From Eshraghiella sp964441705 (GTDB lineage Bacteria; Bacillota; Clostridia; Lachnospirales; Lachnospiraceae): a DNA stretch of 43,772 nucleotides. Positions 32,616 to 41,239 of this stretch are shown piece after piece (the stretch's first letter is position 1; every line of letters begins with the position of its first letter). The DNA is taken from the NCBI GenBank assembly GCA_964441705.1, contig CAYTWF010000018.1, forward strand, positions 1-43,772, written 5' to 3'. The notes beneath the pieces are model-generated. The model made no database searches. It was not told the DNA's origin and worked only from the letters and a program-made list of their open reading frames with translations. A program made the translations under genes and the position numbers.

Positions 32616-33065
32616 ATGAGATGTCCATTTTGTGGAGAAGAGAATACTAAGGTTATTGATTCAAGACCTGCTGAGGATAACAATTCCATCAGGAGAAGAC
32701 GCCAGTGCGATGAATGTGGAAAGAGATTTACCACATATGAGAAGGTGGAGACGGTTCCTCTTGTAGTTATCAAGAAAGATAATAACCGTGAACCATATGA
32801 CCGTAACAAGATTCAGGACGGAATTTTGCGTTCCTGCCATAAGAGACCTGTTTCCGTGAACACAATAACAAGGCTTGTTGATGAGATAGAGACCAGAATA
32901 TTTAACATGGACGAGAAGGAGATATCAACCTCAGTAATTGGAGAGCTGGTTATGGACAAGCTTAAGGACGTAGATGCAGTTGCATATGTAAGATTTGCAT
33001 CTGTATACAGGGAATTTAAGGATGTCAACACCTTTATGAATGAGCTTAAGAAATTTCTTCAGTAA
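32616..33065 (+). CDS. nrdR: Transcriptional repressor NrdR
   Basis: An ATP/dATP-sensing repressor of ribonucleotide reductase genes. The product has 149 residues. ATG 32616 lies 6 nt after GGAGGAG; the longer frame from 32601 is rejected. The zinc ribbon is MRCPFCGEENTKVIDSRPAE with RRRRQCDECGKRFTTYEKVE. The ATP-cone part follows: VVIKKDNNREPYDRNKI, then VDEIETRIFNMDEKEI and VAYVRFASVYREFKDV. All features are of normal length. It is bounded by its own promoter and a terminator, so it is probably a single-gene transcript. Confidence 0.96.
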   Translation: MRCPFCGEENTKVIDSRPAEDNNSIRRRRQCDECGKRFTTYEKVETVPLVVIKKDNNREPYDRNKIQDGILRSCHKRPVSVNTITRLVDEIETRIFNMDEKEISTSVIGELVMDKLKDVDAVAYVRFASVYREFKDVNTFMNELKKFLQ

Positions 33066-33072
33066 TATCAGC

Positions 33073-33101
33073 CAGCCCCGTATCTGCGGGGCTGTACTTT
33101 T
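33073..33101 (+). terminator. Terminator after nrdR
   Basis: A perfect 8-bp GC-rich stem (33073-33080 with 33087-33094) and six-base loop are followed by TACTTTT. It is 8 bp past the nrdR stop codon. Confidence 0.88.
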
Positions 33102-33129
33102 GCACTCGATATACTAATCAGGAGGCTAT

Positions 33130-33639
33130 ATGTTTAAAAAATTATATCCGACAATGTACGTTGAATCTTCCTATATAATTGATTATCAGAAGCTGTATAA
33201 TCAGGGAATCAGAGGACTTATATATGATGTTGATAATACGCTTGTGCCTCATGGTGCTCCAGCAACTGACCAGGCAGTCAGTCTTTTTGCCAGACTGCGT
33301 TTAATTGGCTTTGACACCTGTATTATATCTAATAATAAGGAACCAAGAGTCAAGCCATTTGCAGATATGGTTGAATCAAAGTATGTATATGATGCTCACA
33401 AGCCGTCTACTAAAAATTATATCAAGGCAATGGAGCTTATGGGTACAGATGTGAATTCAACATATTTTATCGGAGACCAGCTCTTTACAGACGTATTTGG
33501 TGCCAACAGAACAGGAATTCCTACAATTCTTGTTAAGCCAATACATCCTAAGGAAGAGATTCAGATTGTATTGAAGCGAAAGCTTGAAAGAATAGTTCTT
33601 TTTTTCTATAGAAGACATGTAAAAAGGATGGGTAGATAA
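33130..33639 (+). CDS. YqeG-family HAD phosphatase
   Basis: A HAD-superfamily subclass IIIA phosphatase of 169 residues, starting at ATG 33130 after AGGAGG. Motif I is YDVDNTLVPHGAP, motif II is IISNNKEPR, the Lys motif is DAHKPSTKNY, and motif III is FIGDQLFTDVFGANRTG. The family is close to phosphatidylglycerophosphate phosphatase (PgpP/GEP4), but the substrate is not fixed by sequence. In many Bacillota yqeG precedes aroE, as here, with only 2 bp between them. Confidence 0.92.
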   Translation: MFKKLYPTMYVESSYIIDYQKLYNQGIRGLIYDVDNTLVPHGAPATDQAVSLFARLRLIGFDTCIISNNKEPRVKPFADMVESKYVYDAHKPSTKNYIKAMELMGTDVNSTYFIGDQLFTDVFGANRTGIPTILVKPIHPKEEIQIVLKRKLERIVLFFYRRHVKRMGR

Positions 33640-33641
33640 TA

Positions 33642-34499
33642 ATGGATGCACATACCAGATTATGCTGTCTTATCGGTAAGCCGGTAGGACATTCACTTTC
33701 TCCACTGATTCATAATACACTTGCAGCAGCAATGGGGATTAATATGGTCTATACCGCTTTTGCTGTGGATGAGATGGATGTAGGGGCTGCAATAAGAGGT
33801 GCCAGCGCAATGGGCTTTGGCGGTCTTAACGTTACGGTTCCGCATAAGTGTGCAGTTATTCCGGAGCTTGTAGAGCTTGACCCTCTCGCAGAACATATTG
33901 GAGCGGTTAATACACTGGTGCCGGTTGAGGGTGGCTTTAAGGGCTACAATACAGATATAATTGGTTTAAAAAGAGAACTTGAGGAGGCTGGAATTACTAT
34001 TGCAGGCCAGGAGGTAATCATTCTTGGGGCAGGAGGTGCCAGCAATGCCATTACATATCTGTGTGCCAGTGAGGGGGCTTCCCGTATCTGGCTTATGAAC
34101 AGAAGTCTTGACAGAGCCAAAAGACTTGCCACAGAGGTTAATTCACATTTCCCGGGAATTGTTAAAGCCATTTCCCTTACGGATTATCATATAATTCCAA
34201 AGGGCCACTATCCGATTATTCAGACAACAAGTGCCGGACTATACCCTGATGTGGACAGGGCTGCTATTATGGAGGATGATTTCTATAATATGGTAAGTGC
34301 AGGAGTTGATATAATATTTAATCCGGCAGAGACCTTATTTATGAAAAAATGCCGCATGGCAGGTGCACCGGCGTATAATGGACTTAAAATGCTGTTATAT
34401 CAGGGAATTGCAGCATTTGAGCTGTGGAATGGTGTTACAGTTCCTAAGGAGCTGGCCCACAGGGTACTTGCAATGCTTGAAAAGGAGCTGGGACAGTGA
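33642..34499 (+). CDS. aroE: Shikimate dehydrogenase
   Basis: It reduces 3-dehydroshikimate to shikimate with NADPH. The product has 285 residues, starting at ATG 33642. The substrate-binding motif is IGKPVGHSLSPLIHN, then NVTVPHKCAV with the catalytic Lys, IGAVNTL, and GYNTDIIGL. The Rossmann cofactor loop is ILGAGGASNAI, and the C-terminal NGLKMLLYQGIAAFELW is typical. It overlaps the following aroK and runs with aroQ. Other steps of the chorismate pathway are not in this window. Confidence 0.95.
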   Translation: MDAHTRLCCLIGKPVGHSLSPLIHNTLAAAMGINMVYTAFAVDEMDVGAAIRGASAMGFGGLNVTVPHKCAVIPELVELDPLAEHIGAVNTLVPVEGGFKGYNTDIIGLKRELEEAGITIAGQEVIILGAGGASNAITYLCASEGASRIWLMNRSLDRAKRLATEVNSHFPGIVKAISLTDYHIIPKGHYPIIQTTSAGLYPDVDRAAIMEDDFYNMVSAGVDIIFNPAETLFMKKCRMAGAPAYNGLKMLLYQGIAAFELWNGVTVPKELAHRVLAMLEKELGQ

Positions 34500-35026
34500 T
34501 GAATATTTTTTTGACCGGCTTTATGGGCTGTGGTAAATCCACAATCGGAAGCTATATGGCAGATAGAGAGCATTACAGCTTTATAGATACAGATTCCTAT
34601 ATTGAGGAAAAAGAGCAGAGAACAATAGCAGATATTTTTGAAAAGGACAAGGAAGAAGCCTTTCGTGATATGGAGACAGAGACTCTTAGACAGCTGATTG
34701 CTTCGAATACCTGTGAAACGCTTATTGCTGTGGGAGGAGGACTTCCGGTAAGGGAGATTAACCGCATTCTAATGCATCAGCTTGGAGCTGTGGTATACCT
34801 TCGTGCCAGTGTGTCCACGCTTATGGAGCATCTTAAAGGGGATAATACAAGACCTCTTTTGCAGGGAGGCGAGCTGCATGCCAGAATAATTGCCCTGATG
34901 GAGGCACGTGAGAGCATATACGAGAACAATGCAGATGTAATAATTGATACAGATAATAAAACAGTGGAGCAGATATATAAGGAATTGAAGGAGGAGCTGG
35001 TGAGATATGAAAATACTTGTAATTAA
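34499..35026 (+). CDS. aroK: Shikimate kinase
   Basis: It phosphorylates shikimate to shikimate-3-phosphate. The product has 175 residues. The start is ATG 34499, overlapping the aroE TGA by 1 bp; GTG 34496 (AGGAG 8 nt upstream) is in frame and equally plausible. The P-loop is LTGFMGCGKST, shikimate-binding motifs are DTDSYIEEKE and AFRDMETE, and AVGGGLPVR corresponds to the GGG motif. The length is normal. Its 3' end overlaps aroQ by 20 bp in another frame. Confidence 0.94.
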   Translation: MNIFLTGFMGCGKSTIGSYMADREHYSFIDTDSYIEEKEQRTIADIFEKDKEEAFRDMETETLRQLIASNTCETLIAVGGGLPVREINRILMHQLGAVVYLRASVSTLMEHLKGDNTRPLLQGGELHARIIALMEARESIYENNADVIIDTDNKTVEQIYKELKEELVRYENTCN

Positions 35027-35453
35027 CGGACCTAATCTTAATTTTCTTGGAATCAGGGAGAAAGCCATATATGGCAATGAGGATTATGACTATCTTGTTA
35101 ATATGCTTAAGGAATATGGTGCAAATCATGAAATTGACATTGAATGCTTTCAGAGTAATCACGAAGGTGGTATAATAGACCGTATTCAGCAGGCGTATTT
35201 TGACCAGACTCAGGGAATAGTAATTAATCCGGGAGCCTATACCCACTACAGCTATGCTATAAGGGATGCACTTGCATCAGTTCCTGCAATCCGTAAGATA
35301 GAGGTGCATATATCTGATGTTAATGCAAGGGAAGAGTTCAGACACATATCTGTTACAAGAGAGGTATGTGACGGACAGATTGTTGGACACGGACTTAAGG
35401 GCTACATTGAAGCTATAGATATGCTTACAGATATTATTAAGAAACAGAGGTAA
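35007..35453 (+). CDS. aroQ: Type II 3-dehydroquinate dehydratase
   Basis: It removes water from 3-dehydroquinate to form 3-dehydroshikimate; type II enzymes are dodecamers. The product has 148 residues. ATG 35007 lies inside aroK after GGTGAG. The active-site loop includes INGPNLNFLGIRE with YGNEDY, then FQSNHEGGIIDRI, the catalytic His region NPGAYTHYSYAIRDAL, and IEVHISDVNAREEFRH. Usual type II enzymes read THTS at the third block; here it is THYS, a mild variation. Together with aroE and aroK it gives three consecutive shikimate pathway steps. Confidence 0.93.
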   Translation: MKILVINGPNLNFLGIREKAIYGNEDYDYLVNMLKEYGANHEIDIECFQSNHEGGIIDRIQQAYFDQTQGIVINPGAYTHYSYAIRDALASVPAIRKIEVHISDVNAREEFRHISVTREVCDGQIVGHGLKGYIEAIDMLTDIIKKQR

Positions 35454-35458
35454 ATATA

Positions 35459-36517
35459 ATGAAGGATTTTTTAGCTAAGAACAGGGTGGATGCAATCGTT
35501 GTCTCAGACCCATATAACATGAGACACATCAGTGGATTTGCAGGAGGCGAGGGTTATGTATATGTATCCTCACAGCATAAGGTAATTATTACAGATTCAA
35601 GATATACAGAGGCAGCAGGCAAGGAAAGATATGATGGCTTTGAGGTTATGGAGACTTCACTTGCTAAGGATAATTATGCCTGCATTAAAGAGCTTGCCGA
35701 AAGTGACAGGGCTGCTGTAATAGGCTATGAGGATTTGTTCCTTACCTGCAAAGACTTTAATACAATGGTGGAAAAATGTGGATTCTCCAATATGGTTCCA
35801 TTGGGTGAGGCACTTAATGAGTTAAGAATTATTAAGACACCAAAGGAGCTGGAGCTGCTTAGAACAGCAGAGGCAATTGGCGATGAGGCCTTTACACATA
35901 TTCTGGATTTCATAAGACCGGGAGTAACAGAGCTTCAGATTGCAGCTGAGCTTGAATATGCAATGAAAAAAGCAGGTGCAGAGGGCTTTTCCTTTGACAC
36001 AATTGCAGCATCAGGACCAAGTACATCACTTCCACACGCAGTGCCTACTAACAAGGAGGTACAGAATGGGGATTTCGTGCTTATGGATTATGGCTGTACC
36101 TATCATGGCTATTGTTCAGATATGACAAGAACAGTGGTAGCAGGTCATGCAAGTGATAAGCAGAAGGAGATATATAATACAGTTTTAAAGGCTCAGACAG
36201 AGGCCTTAAAGGGAATCAAATCAGGTGTTATAGGTGCAGATATCCATAAAATAGCAGCAGACGTTATTACAGCTGCCGGATATGGCAAATGTTTTGGACA
36301 CGGACTGGGACACAGTGTTGGATTGTATATTCATGAGAATCCAAGATTTTCACCTGCTGAGAAGAGACAGATTATGGCAGGTACAATCGAGACTGTTGAG
36401 CCTGGAATCTACGTTCCTGACTTTGGCGGTGTAAGAATTGAAGACATGATTGTTGTTACAGAAGACGGCTATGAGAACTTTACTCATTCTCCAAAAGAAT
36501 TAATTGAAATTTTTTAA
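35459..36517 (+). CDS. M24-family Xaa-Pro aminopeptidase
   Basis: A cytosolic dinuclear-metal aminopeptidase that removes N-terminal residues preceding proline. The product has 352 residues, starting at ATG 35459 after AGAGG. A creatinase-like N-terminal domain (RVDAIVVSDPYNMRHISGF) is followed by the pita-bread catalytic domain. The ligands appear as MDYGCTYHGYCSDMTRT, GHGLGHSVGLYIHENP, TVEPGIYVPD and GGVRIEDM, giving the Asp-Asp-His-Glu-Glu set. The length and order are those of the short Bacillota PepQ/YqhT group. Its location next to aroQ is like yqhT next to yqhS (aroQ) in B. subtilis. Confidence 0.93.
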   Translation: MKDFLAKNRVDAIVVSDPYNMRHISGFAGGEGYVYVSSQHKVIITDSRYTEAAGKERYDGFEVMETSLAKDNYACIKELAESDRAAVIGYEDLFLTCKDFNTMVEKCGFSNMVPLGEALNELRIIKTPKELELLRTAEAIGDEAFTHILDFIRPGVTELQIAAELEYAMKKAGAEGFSFDTIAASGPSTSLPHAVPTNKEVQNGDFVLMDYGCTYHGYCSDMTRTVVAGHASDKQKEIYNTVLKAQTEALKGIKSGVIGADIHKIAADVITAAGYGKCFGHGLGHSVGLYIHENPRFSPAEKRQIMAGTIETVEPGIYVPDFGGVRIEDMIVVTEDGYENFTHSPKELIEIF

Positions 36518-36558
36518 AGGATTTTGTCTTTTCGTATAGAATAATAAATTAGCACATG

Positions 36559-36588
36559 ATTGCCACCGGCATTATTGCTGGTGGCAAT
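36559..36588 (+). other. Long hairpin between the aminopeptidase and dgt
   Basis: A 13-bp stem with one G-T pair (36559-36571 with 36576-36588) and a TTAT loop. No T run follows on either strand, so it is not a standard intrinsic terminator. It may stabilise the mRNA 3' end or act as a weak, factor-assisted terminator. Confidence 0.55.
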
Positions 36589-36619
36589 TGCTGACTATAC
36601 ATAACAACGGGGTATATAT

Positions 36620-37627
36620 ATGAATATACGAGAGACTCAGGAGGCATGGGAGGAAGAGCATTTAAGTCCCAATGCCGCATTAAGCAGTAAGTCCCTTGGC
36701 AGGGATGAACCTGAGACAGAGTGCGATATCCGTACGGTCTATCAAAGAGACCGTGACAGAATACTGCACTGCAAATCTTTCAGACGTCTTAAACACAAGA
36801 CACAGGTGTTCCTGGCGCCGGAGGGGGACCATTACAGAACAAGACTTACACATACTCTTGAGGTTGCCCAGATAGGAAGAACAATTGCAAGAGCACTAAG
36901 ACTTAATGAGGACCTTACAGAAGCAATTGCCCTTGGACATGACCTTGGACATACGCCCTTTGGACACTGTGGTGAAAGGGTTCTTAATGAATTAAGTCCT
37001 TATGGCTTTCGCCATTACGAGCAGAGTATAAGAGTGGTGGAATTTCTTGAGAAGGATGGAAGAGGGCTTAATCTTACCCAGGAGGTAAGAGATGGTATTG
37101 TGAATCACCGTACAGATGGACATCCGTCCACGCTGGAGGGCAAGATAATAAGGCTGTCTGATAAGATAGCTTATATCAACCATGATATTGATGATGCAAT
37201 CAGGGGCAGGATATTGTCTGAGGAGAATTTACCTGAGGAATATACAGCCATACTGGGACACAGCACCAAGGAAAGGCTTAACACACTTATTCATGACATA
37301 ATATATGAGAGCATGGGCAGAGACGACATCTTAATGTCAGAGGATATACATTATGCCATGACCAATCTCAGAAGATTTATGTTCCAGAGTGTATATACCA
37401 ATCCGGTTGCCAAGAGCGAGGAGGTCAAGGCTACCAAGATGCTTAAGGAGATGTATCTGTATTTTATGGAGCATTTCAATGAGATTCCAGAGGAGTTCAG
37501 ACTTATTGAGGCTGAGAGATGTGAACCCCAGGACAGGGTGGTGTGTGACTATATTGCAGGAATGAGCGACCAGTTCGCAATTAATCTTTTTAAGAAGATA
37601 TTCATTCCGGTATCATGGAAGAATTAG
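36620..37627 (+). CDS. dgt: dGTP triphosphohydrolase-like HD-domain protein
   Basis: A deoxynucleoside triphosphate triphosphohydrolase of the HD superfamily, 335 residues, starting at ATG 36620 after CGGGG. Motifs in order: FRRLKHKTQVFLAPEGDHYR, RLTHTLEVAQIGR (first His), GHDLGHTPFGHCGE (HD pair), and IRLSDKIAYINHDIDDAI (last Asp). The shape is that of the dGTPase-like group that precedes dnaG and rpoD in many Clostridia. It would regulate dNTP pools; a direct link to primase and sigma-A expression is only suggested by the operon. Confidence 0.93.
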   Translation: MNIRETQEAWEEEHLSPNAALSSKSLGRDEPETECDIRTVYQRDRDRILHCKSFRRLKHKTQVFLAPEGDHYRTRLTHTLEVAQIGRTIARALRLNEDLTEAIALGHDLGHTPFGHCGERVLNELSPYGFRHYEQSIRVVEFLEKDGRGLNLTQEVRDGIVNHRTDGHPSTLEGKIIRLSDKIAYINHDIDDAIRGRILSEENLPEEYTAILGHSTKERLNTLIHDIIYESMGRDDILMSEDIHYAMTNLRRFMFQSVYTNPVAKSEEVKATKMLKEMYLYFMEHFNEIPEEFRLIEAERCEPQDRVVCDYIAGMSDQFAINLFKKIFIPVSWKN

Positions 37628-37643
37628 AAAGAAGAGGCACAAA

Positions 37644-39398
37644 TTGTACTTATCAGAAGATATTATAGAAGAGGTCCGCTCAAGAAGCGACATTGTGGAG
37701 GTGGTATCTTCATATGTTAAGCTTCAGAAGAAGGGCAGCTCGTATTTCGGACTGTGTCCGTTTCATAATGAGAAGTCGCCGTCTTTTTCTGTATCAGGGC
37801 ATAAACAGATGTTTTACTGCTTTGGCTGTGGAGAGGGTGGCAATGTATTCTCCTTTCTTATGAAGTATGAGAGCATGACCTTTCCGGAGGCAGTTAAGCA
37901 GCTGGCGGACAGAGCTGGAATTGACCTGCCTGACATAGAGGAATCACCTGAGGAGAAGCGGAAAAGTGACCTTAAGTCAACGCTTTATGAGATTAACACA
38001 GAAGCTGCAAGGTATTATCATTATCTACTGGGAACAGCGGCGGGTGATAATGCAAGAGCCTATTTTGACAAAAGAGAGCTTAAGAACGAGACAATTACAG
38101 GCTTTGGGCTGGGGTATTCCAGCATGAAGATAGATGGACTGTATCAGTATATTAAGAGAAAGAATTATAAGGATGATATTCTTCGTGATACTGGACTTTT
38201 TATATATGATGACAAGGGTGTTCATGACAGATTTCGTAATAGGGTAATGTATCCCATTCTTAATATTAATAACAAGGTAGTGGGCTTTGGAGGCAGAGTA
38301 ATGGGTGATGGACAGCCCAAGTATCTTAATTCTCCGGAGACACCTGTATTTGATAAGGGACGTAACCTTTATGGACTTAATATAGCCAAGAATTCACGTA
38401 AGAATAATATTATCATATGCGAGGGCTATATGGATGTAATATCCATGCACCAGTCAGGTTTTACCCAGGCAGTTGCATCCCTTGGAACGGCACTTACTGC
38501 CGGACAGGCTATGCTGATTAAACGGTATGTAAAGGATGTTCTGGTATGCTATGACAGCGATGGAGCCGGCGTTAAGGCGGCATTAAGAGCAATAGGAATA
38601 TTTCGTGAGGCAGGGCTTAGAACCAGAGTGATTAACATGCAGCCACATAAGGATGCAGATGAATTCATTAAGGCTAAGGGTGCCGAAGCCTTTCAGGAGA
38701 GGATTGACAATGCCGAGAACAGTCTGCTGTTTGAAATAAGACAGCTTGAGAGCGGCTTTGATATTAAGGACCCTGATGGTAAGACAGCATTTCTCAACGA
38801 GGCAGCAAGAAAGCTTGTTACCTTTGAGGAAGAGATTGAGCGGAATAATTATATTGAGGCTGTTGCTGCCAAGTATTTTGTCAGCCCTGACAGTCTGCGT
38901 AAGCTTGTAGCAAGATATGCAGCTGCCGGTATCACTCTTAATACTGAGAAGAAGCGTCAGGAGCCCCGTAATAAGGATAAGGATGATGGAATTCGCAAGT
39001 CCCAGCGTATGCTGCTTACATGGATAAGTGATGACCCGTCAGTGTACACAAGAATTAAAGGCTATGTAACAGCGGCTGATTTTACAGAACCCTCCTACCG
39101 ACAGGTGGCAGAGCTTATGTTTGAACAGATAGAGGCAGGTGATTTTAATCCTGCAAGAATACTTAATAATTTTGATGGTGATGAGAATCAAAGCGAGATT
39201 GCAAGAATACTCAATACCAACATTATTGATGAGTCAGCGGATAGTAAGGACCGTGAAAGAGCCCTTAATGATGCTGTAATGATTATTAAACGCAACAGCC
39301 TTGATATCAGGAGCCGTGGTGCGGCAGACATTAAGGAATTACAGGCAATTATCAAGGAACAGGCAGATTTGAAGAATCTGCATATTTCATTAAATTGA
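37644..39398 (+). CDS. dnaG: DNA primase
   Basis: It makes RNA primers for replication. The product has 584 residues. The start is TTG 37644 with GAGG 6 nt upstream; no ATG precedes the conserved region. The zinc-binding domain has C38, H41, C59 and C62 (LCPFHNEKSPSFSVS and MFYCFGCGEGG). The TOPRIM domain has CEGYMDVI (Glu260) and YDSDGAG (Asp304, Asp306). The C-terminal helicase-interaction region is present. It lies between dgt and rpoD, the classical macromolecular synthesis order with dgt in place of rpsU. Confidence 0.96.
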   Translation: MYLSEDIIEEVRSRSDIVEVVSSYVKLQKKGSSYFGLCPFHNEKSPSFSVSGHKQMFYCFGCGEGGNVFSFLMKYESMTFPEAVKQLADRAGIDLPDIEESPEEKRKSDLKSTLYEINTEAARYYHYLLGTAAGDNARAYFDKRELKNETITGFGLGYSSMKIDGLYQYIKRKNYKDDILRDTGLFIYDDKGVHDRFRNRVMYPILNINNKVVGFGGRVMGDGQPKYLNSPETPVFDKGRNLYGLNIAKNSRKNNIIICEGYMDVISMHQSGFTQAVASLGTALTAGQAMLIKRYVKDVLVCYDSDGAGVKAALRAIGIFREAGLRTRVINMQPHKDADEFIKAKGAEAFQERIDNAENSLLFEIRQLESGFDIKDPDGKTAFLNEAARKLVTFEEEIERNNYIEAVAAKYFVSPDSLRKLVARYAAAGITLNTEKKRQEPRNKDKDDGIRKSQRMLLTWISDDPSVYTRIKGYVTAADFTEPSYRQVAELMFEQIEAGDFNPARILNNFDGDENQSEIARILNTNIIDESADSKDRERALNDAVMIIKRNSLDIRSRGAADIKELQAIIKEQADLKNLHISLN

Positions 39399-39431
39399 GG
39401 ATAAAATAAGACTAACTATGGAAGGATGGAC

Positions 39432-40550
39432 ATGTTGATGGATGAGAACATGGAAAAATTCGCAGAAAAACTTAAGGAGCTTCTGGCAACAGCCAAGAAG
39501 AAAAAGAACGTTCTTGAATATCAGGAGATAATGGACACATTTAGCGATATGGAACTTGACCCTGAGAAAATGGACAAGATATTCGAATTCCTTGATGCTA
39601 ATAATATTGATACTCTGCGTACTACAGATGATGTTGATGACGAGGAGCCGGATGATATTATTCTGGATGATGAAGAGGAGGTTGATGTTGAGACTGTAGA
39701 CCTTTCTGTTCCAGATGATGTCAGTATAGAAGACCCTGTCAGAATGTATCTTAAGGAGATTGGTAAGGTACCCCTTCTCTCTGCTGAAGAGGAGATTGAG
39801 CTTGCCAAAAGAATGGAGCTTGGAGATGAGGAAGCTAAAAAGCGTCTTGCTGAAGCTAACCTTCGTCTTGTAGTAAGTATAGCCAAAAGATATGTTGGCC
39901 GTGGTATGCTTTTCCTTGACCTTATTCAGGAGGGTAACTTAGGTCTTATTAAGGCTGTTGAGAAATTCGATTACAGAAAGGGCTACAAGTTCTCCACATA
40001 TGCTACATGGTGGATTAGACAGGCTATTACAAGAGCTATAGCAGACCAGGCACGTACAATCAGAATTCCTGTTCACATGGTTGAAACAATTAACAAGCTT
40101 ATCAGGGTGTCACGTCAGTTACTGCAGGAATTAGGACGTGAACCGACACCTCAGGAGATTGCTGAGGAGATGAATATACCTGTGGAAAGAGTAAGAGAGA
40201 TTCTTAAAATATCCCAGGAACCAGTATCACTTGAGACACCTATCGGTGAAGAAGAGGATAGCCATCTTGGCGATTTCATACAGGATGACAATGTCCCTGT
40301 ACCGGCAGAGGCAGCAGCCTTTACATTGCTTAAGGAACAGCTTGATGAGGTCCTTTCAACCCTTACAGAGAGAGAGCAGAAGGTTCTTAAGCTAAGATTC
40401 GGTCTTGACGATGGCAGAGCCAGAACTCTTGAGGAGGTTGGCAAGGAATTTAACGTAACTCGTGAACGTATCAGACAGATTGAGGCTAAAGCCTTAAGAA
40501 AATTAAGACACCCAAGCAGAAGCCGTAAATTAAAGGATTATCTTGACTAA
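39432..40550 (+). CDS. rpoD: Primary sigma factor RpoD (sigma-A)
   Basis: The housekeeping sigma factor, about 372 residues. Three closely placed ATGs exist (39426, 39432 and 39438); 39432 is taken, being 5 nt after AAGGA. An acidic N-terminal region 1.1-like part is followed by region 1.2 (DPVRMYLKEIGKVPLLSAEE), region 2 (NLRLVVSIAKRYVGRGMLF, then FSTYATWWIRQAITRAIADQ), region 3, and region 4 (LTEREQKVLKLRFGL, TRERIRQIEAKALRKLRHPS). It recognises the TTGACA/TATAAT promoters marked in this window. Its stop overlaps the trmK start by 1 bp. Confidence 0.97.
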   Translation: MLMDENMEKFAEKLKELLATAKKKKNVLEYQEIMDTFSDMELDPEKMDKIFEFLDANNIDTLRTTDDVDDEEPDDIILDDEEEVDVETVDLSVPDDVSIEDPVRMYLKEIGKVPLLSAEEEIELAKRMELGDEEAKKRLAEANLRLVVSIAKRYVGRGMLFLDLIQEGNLGLIKAVEKFDYRKGYKFSTYATWWIRQAITRAIADQARTIRIPVHMVETINKLIRVSRQLLQELGREPTPQEIAEEMNIPVERVREILKISQEPVSLETPIGEEEDSHLGDFIQDDNVPVPAEAAAFTLLKEQLDEVLSTLTEREQKVLKLRFGLDDGRARTLEEVGKEFNVTRERIRQIEAKALRKLRHPSRSRKLKDYLD

Positions 40551-41239
40551 TGAAGCTTTCAGAAAGACTGGCTGCGGTAGCAGCATTAATAACCAAAGGC
40601 AATTCAATAGCAGATATTGGAACCGACCACGGATACATACCAATCTATATGGCAATGTCCGGCAGTACGGATAAAGCCATAGCGATGGATGTTAATGAGG
40701 GCCCGTTGTTAAGAGCCAGAGATAACATTAATAAATATAAAGTTGAAAAGCTTGTTACCACCAGATTATCTGATGGCCTTAACAGGCTTAAGCCTTATGA
40801 GGCAGAATCAATTGTAATAGCAGGAATGGGTGGACTTCTTATTGAAAAGATTCTCAAAGCCAATACAGCTACTGCCCATAGTGCCCGCGAGCTTATTTTG
40901 TCCCCGCATTCGGATTCGGATGTGGTAAGACATTATCTGATAACTAACAATTGGCAAATTGACGCAGAGACCATGGTATATGATGAGGGTAAGTACTACA
41001 CAGTACTTAGAGCCGTTAATGGCAGGATGAATGCCCTTGCACCATGGGAGCTTATGTATGGGAGAGAACTTCTTAATGAGCATAATCTGGTTCTCTATGA
41101 ATATCTTAATACAGAGCTTGATAAAAAAAATACAATTATGTCAAGGCTTTCTCCGTACAGTAATCACAGCCGTGTTAAACAGCTTAAGTACGAGCTGGAG
41201 CTTATCATGAAAGGACTTGAGTATTATGCTGTCAGGTGA
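40550..41239 (+). CDS. trmK: tRNA (adenine-22-N1)-methyltransferase TrmK
   Basis: A SAM-dependent enzyme that makes m1A22 in bacterial tRNAs. The product has 229 residues, starting at ATG 40550 overlapping the rpoD stop. MKLSERLAAVAALITKGNSI leads to the SAM motif ADIGTDHGYIPIYMA (about 21-35), followed by AIAMDVNEGPLLRA, IVIAGMGGLLIEKIL and LILSPHSDSDVVRHYL, all characteristic of the TrmK (YqfN) family. The C-terminal coiled-coil part is present. The gene order rpoD-trmK-nif3-like is the same as in B. subtilis. Confidence 0.94.
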   Translation: MKLSERLAAVAALITKGNSIADIGTDHGYIPIYMAMSGSTDKAIAMDVNEGPLLRARDNINKYKVEKLVTTRLSDGLNRLKPYEAESIVIAGMGGLLIEKILKANTATAHSARELILSPHSDSDVVRHYLITNNWQIDAETMVYDEGKYYTVLRAVNGRMNALAPWELMYGRELLNEHNLVLYEYLNTELDKKNTIMSRLSPYSNHSRVKQLKYELELIMKGLEYYAVR

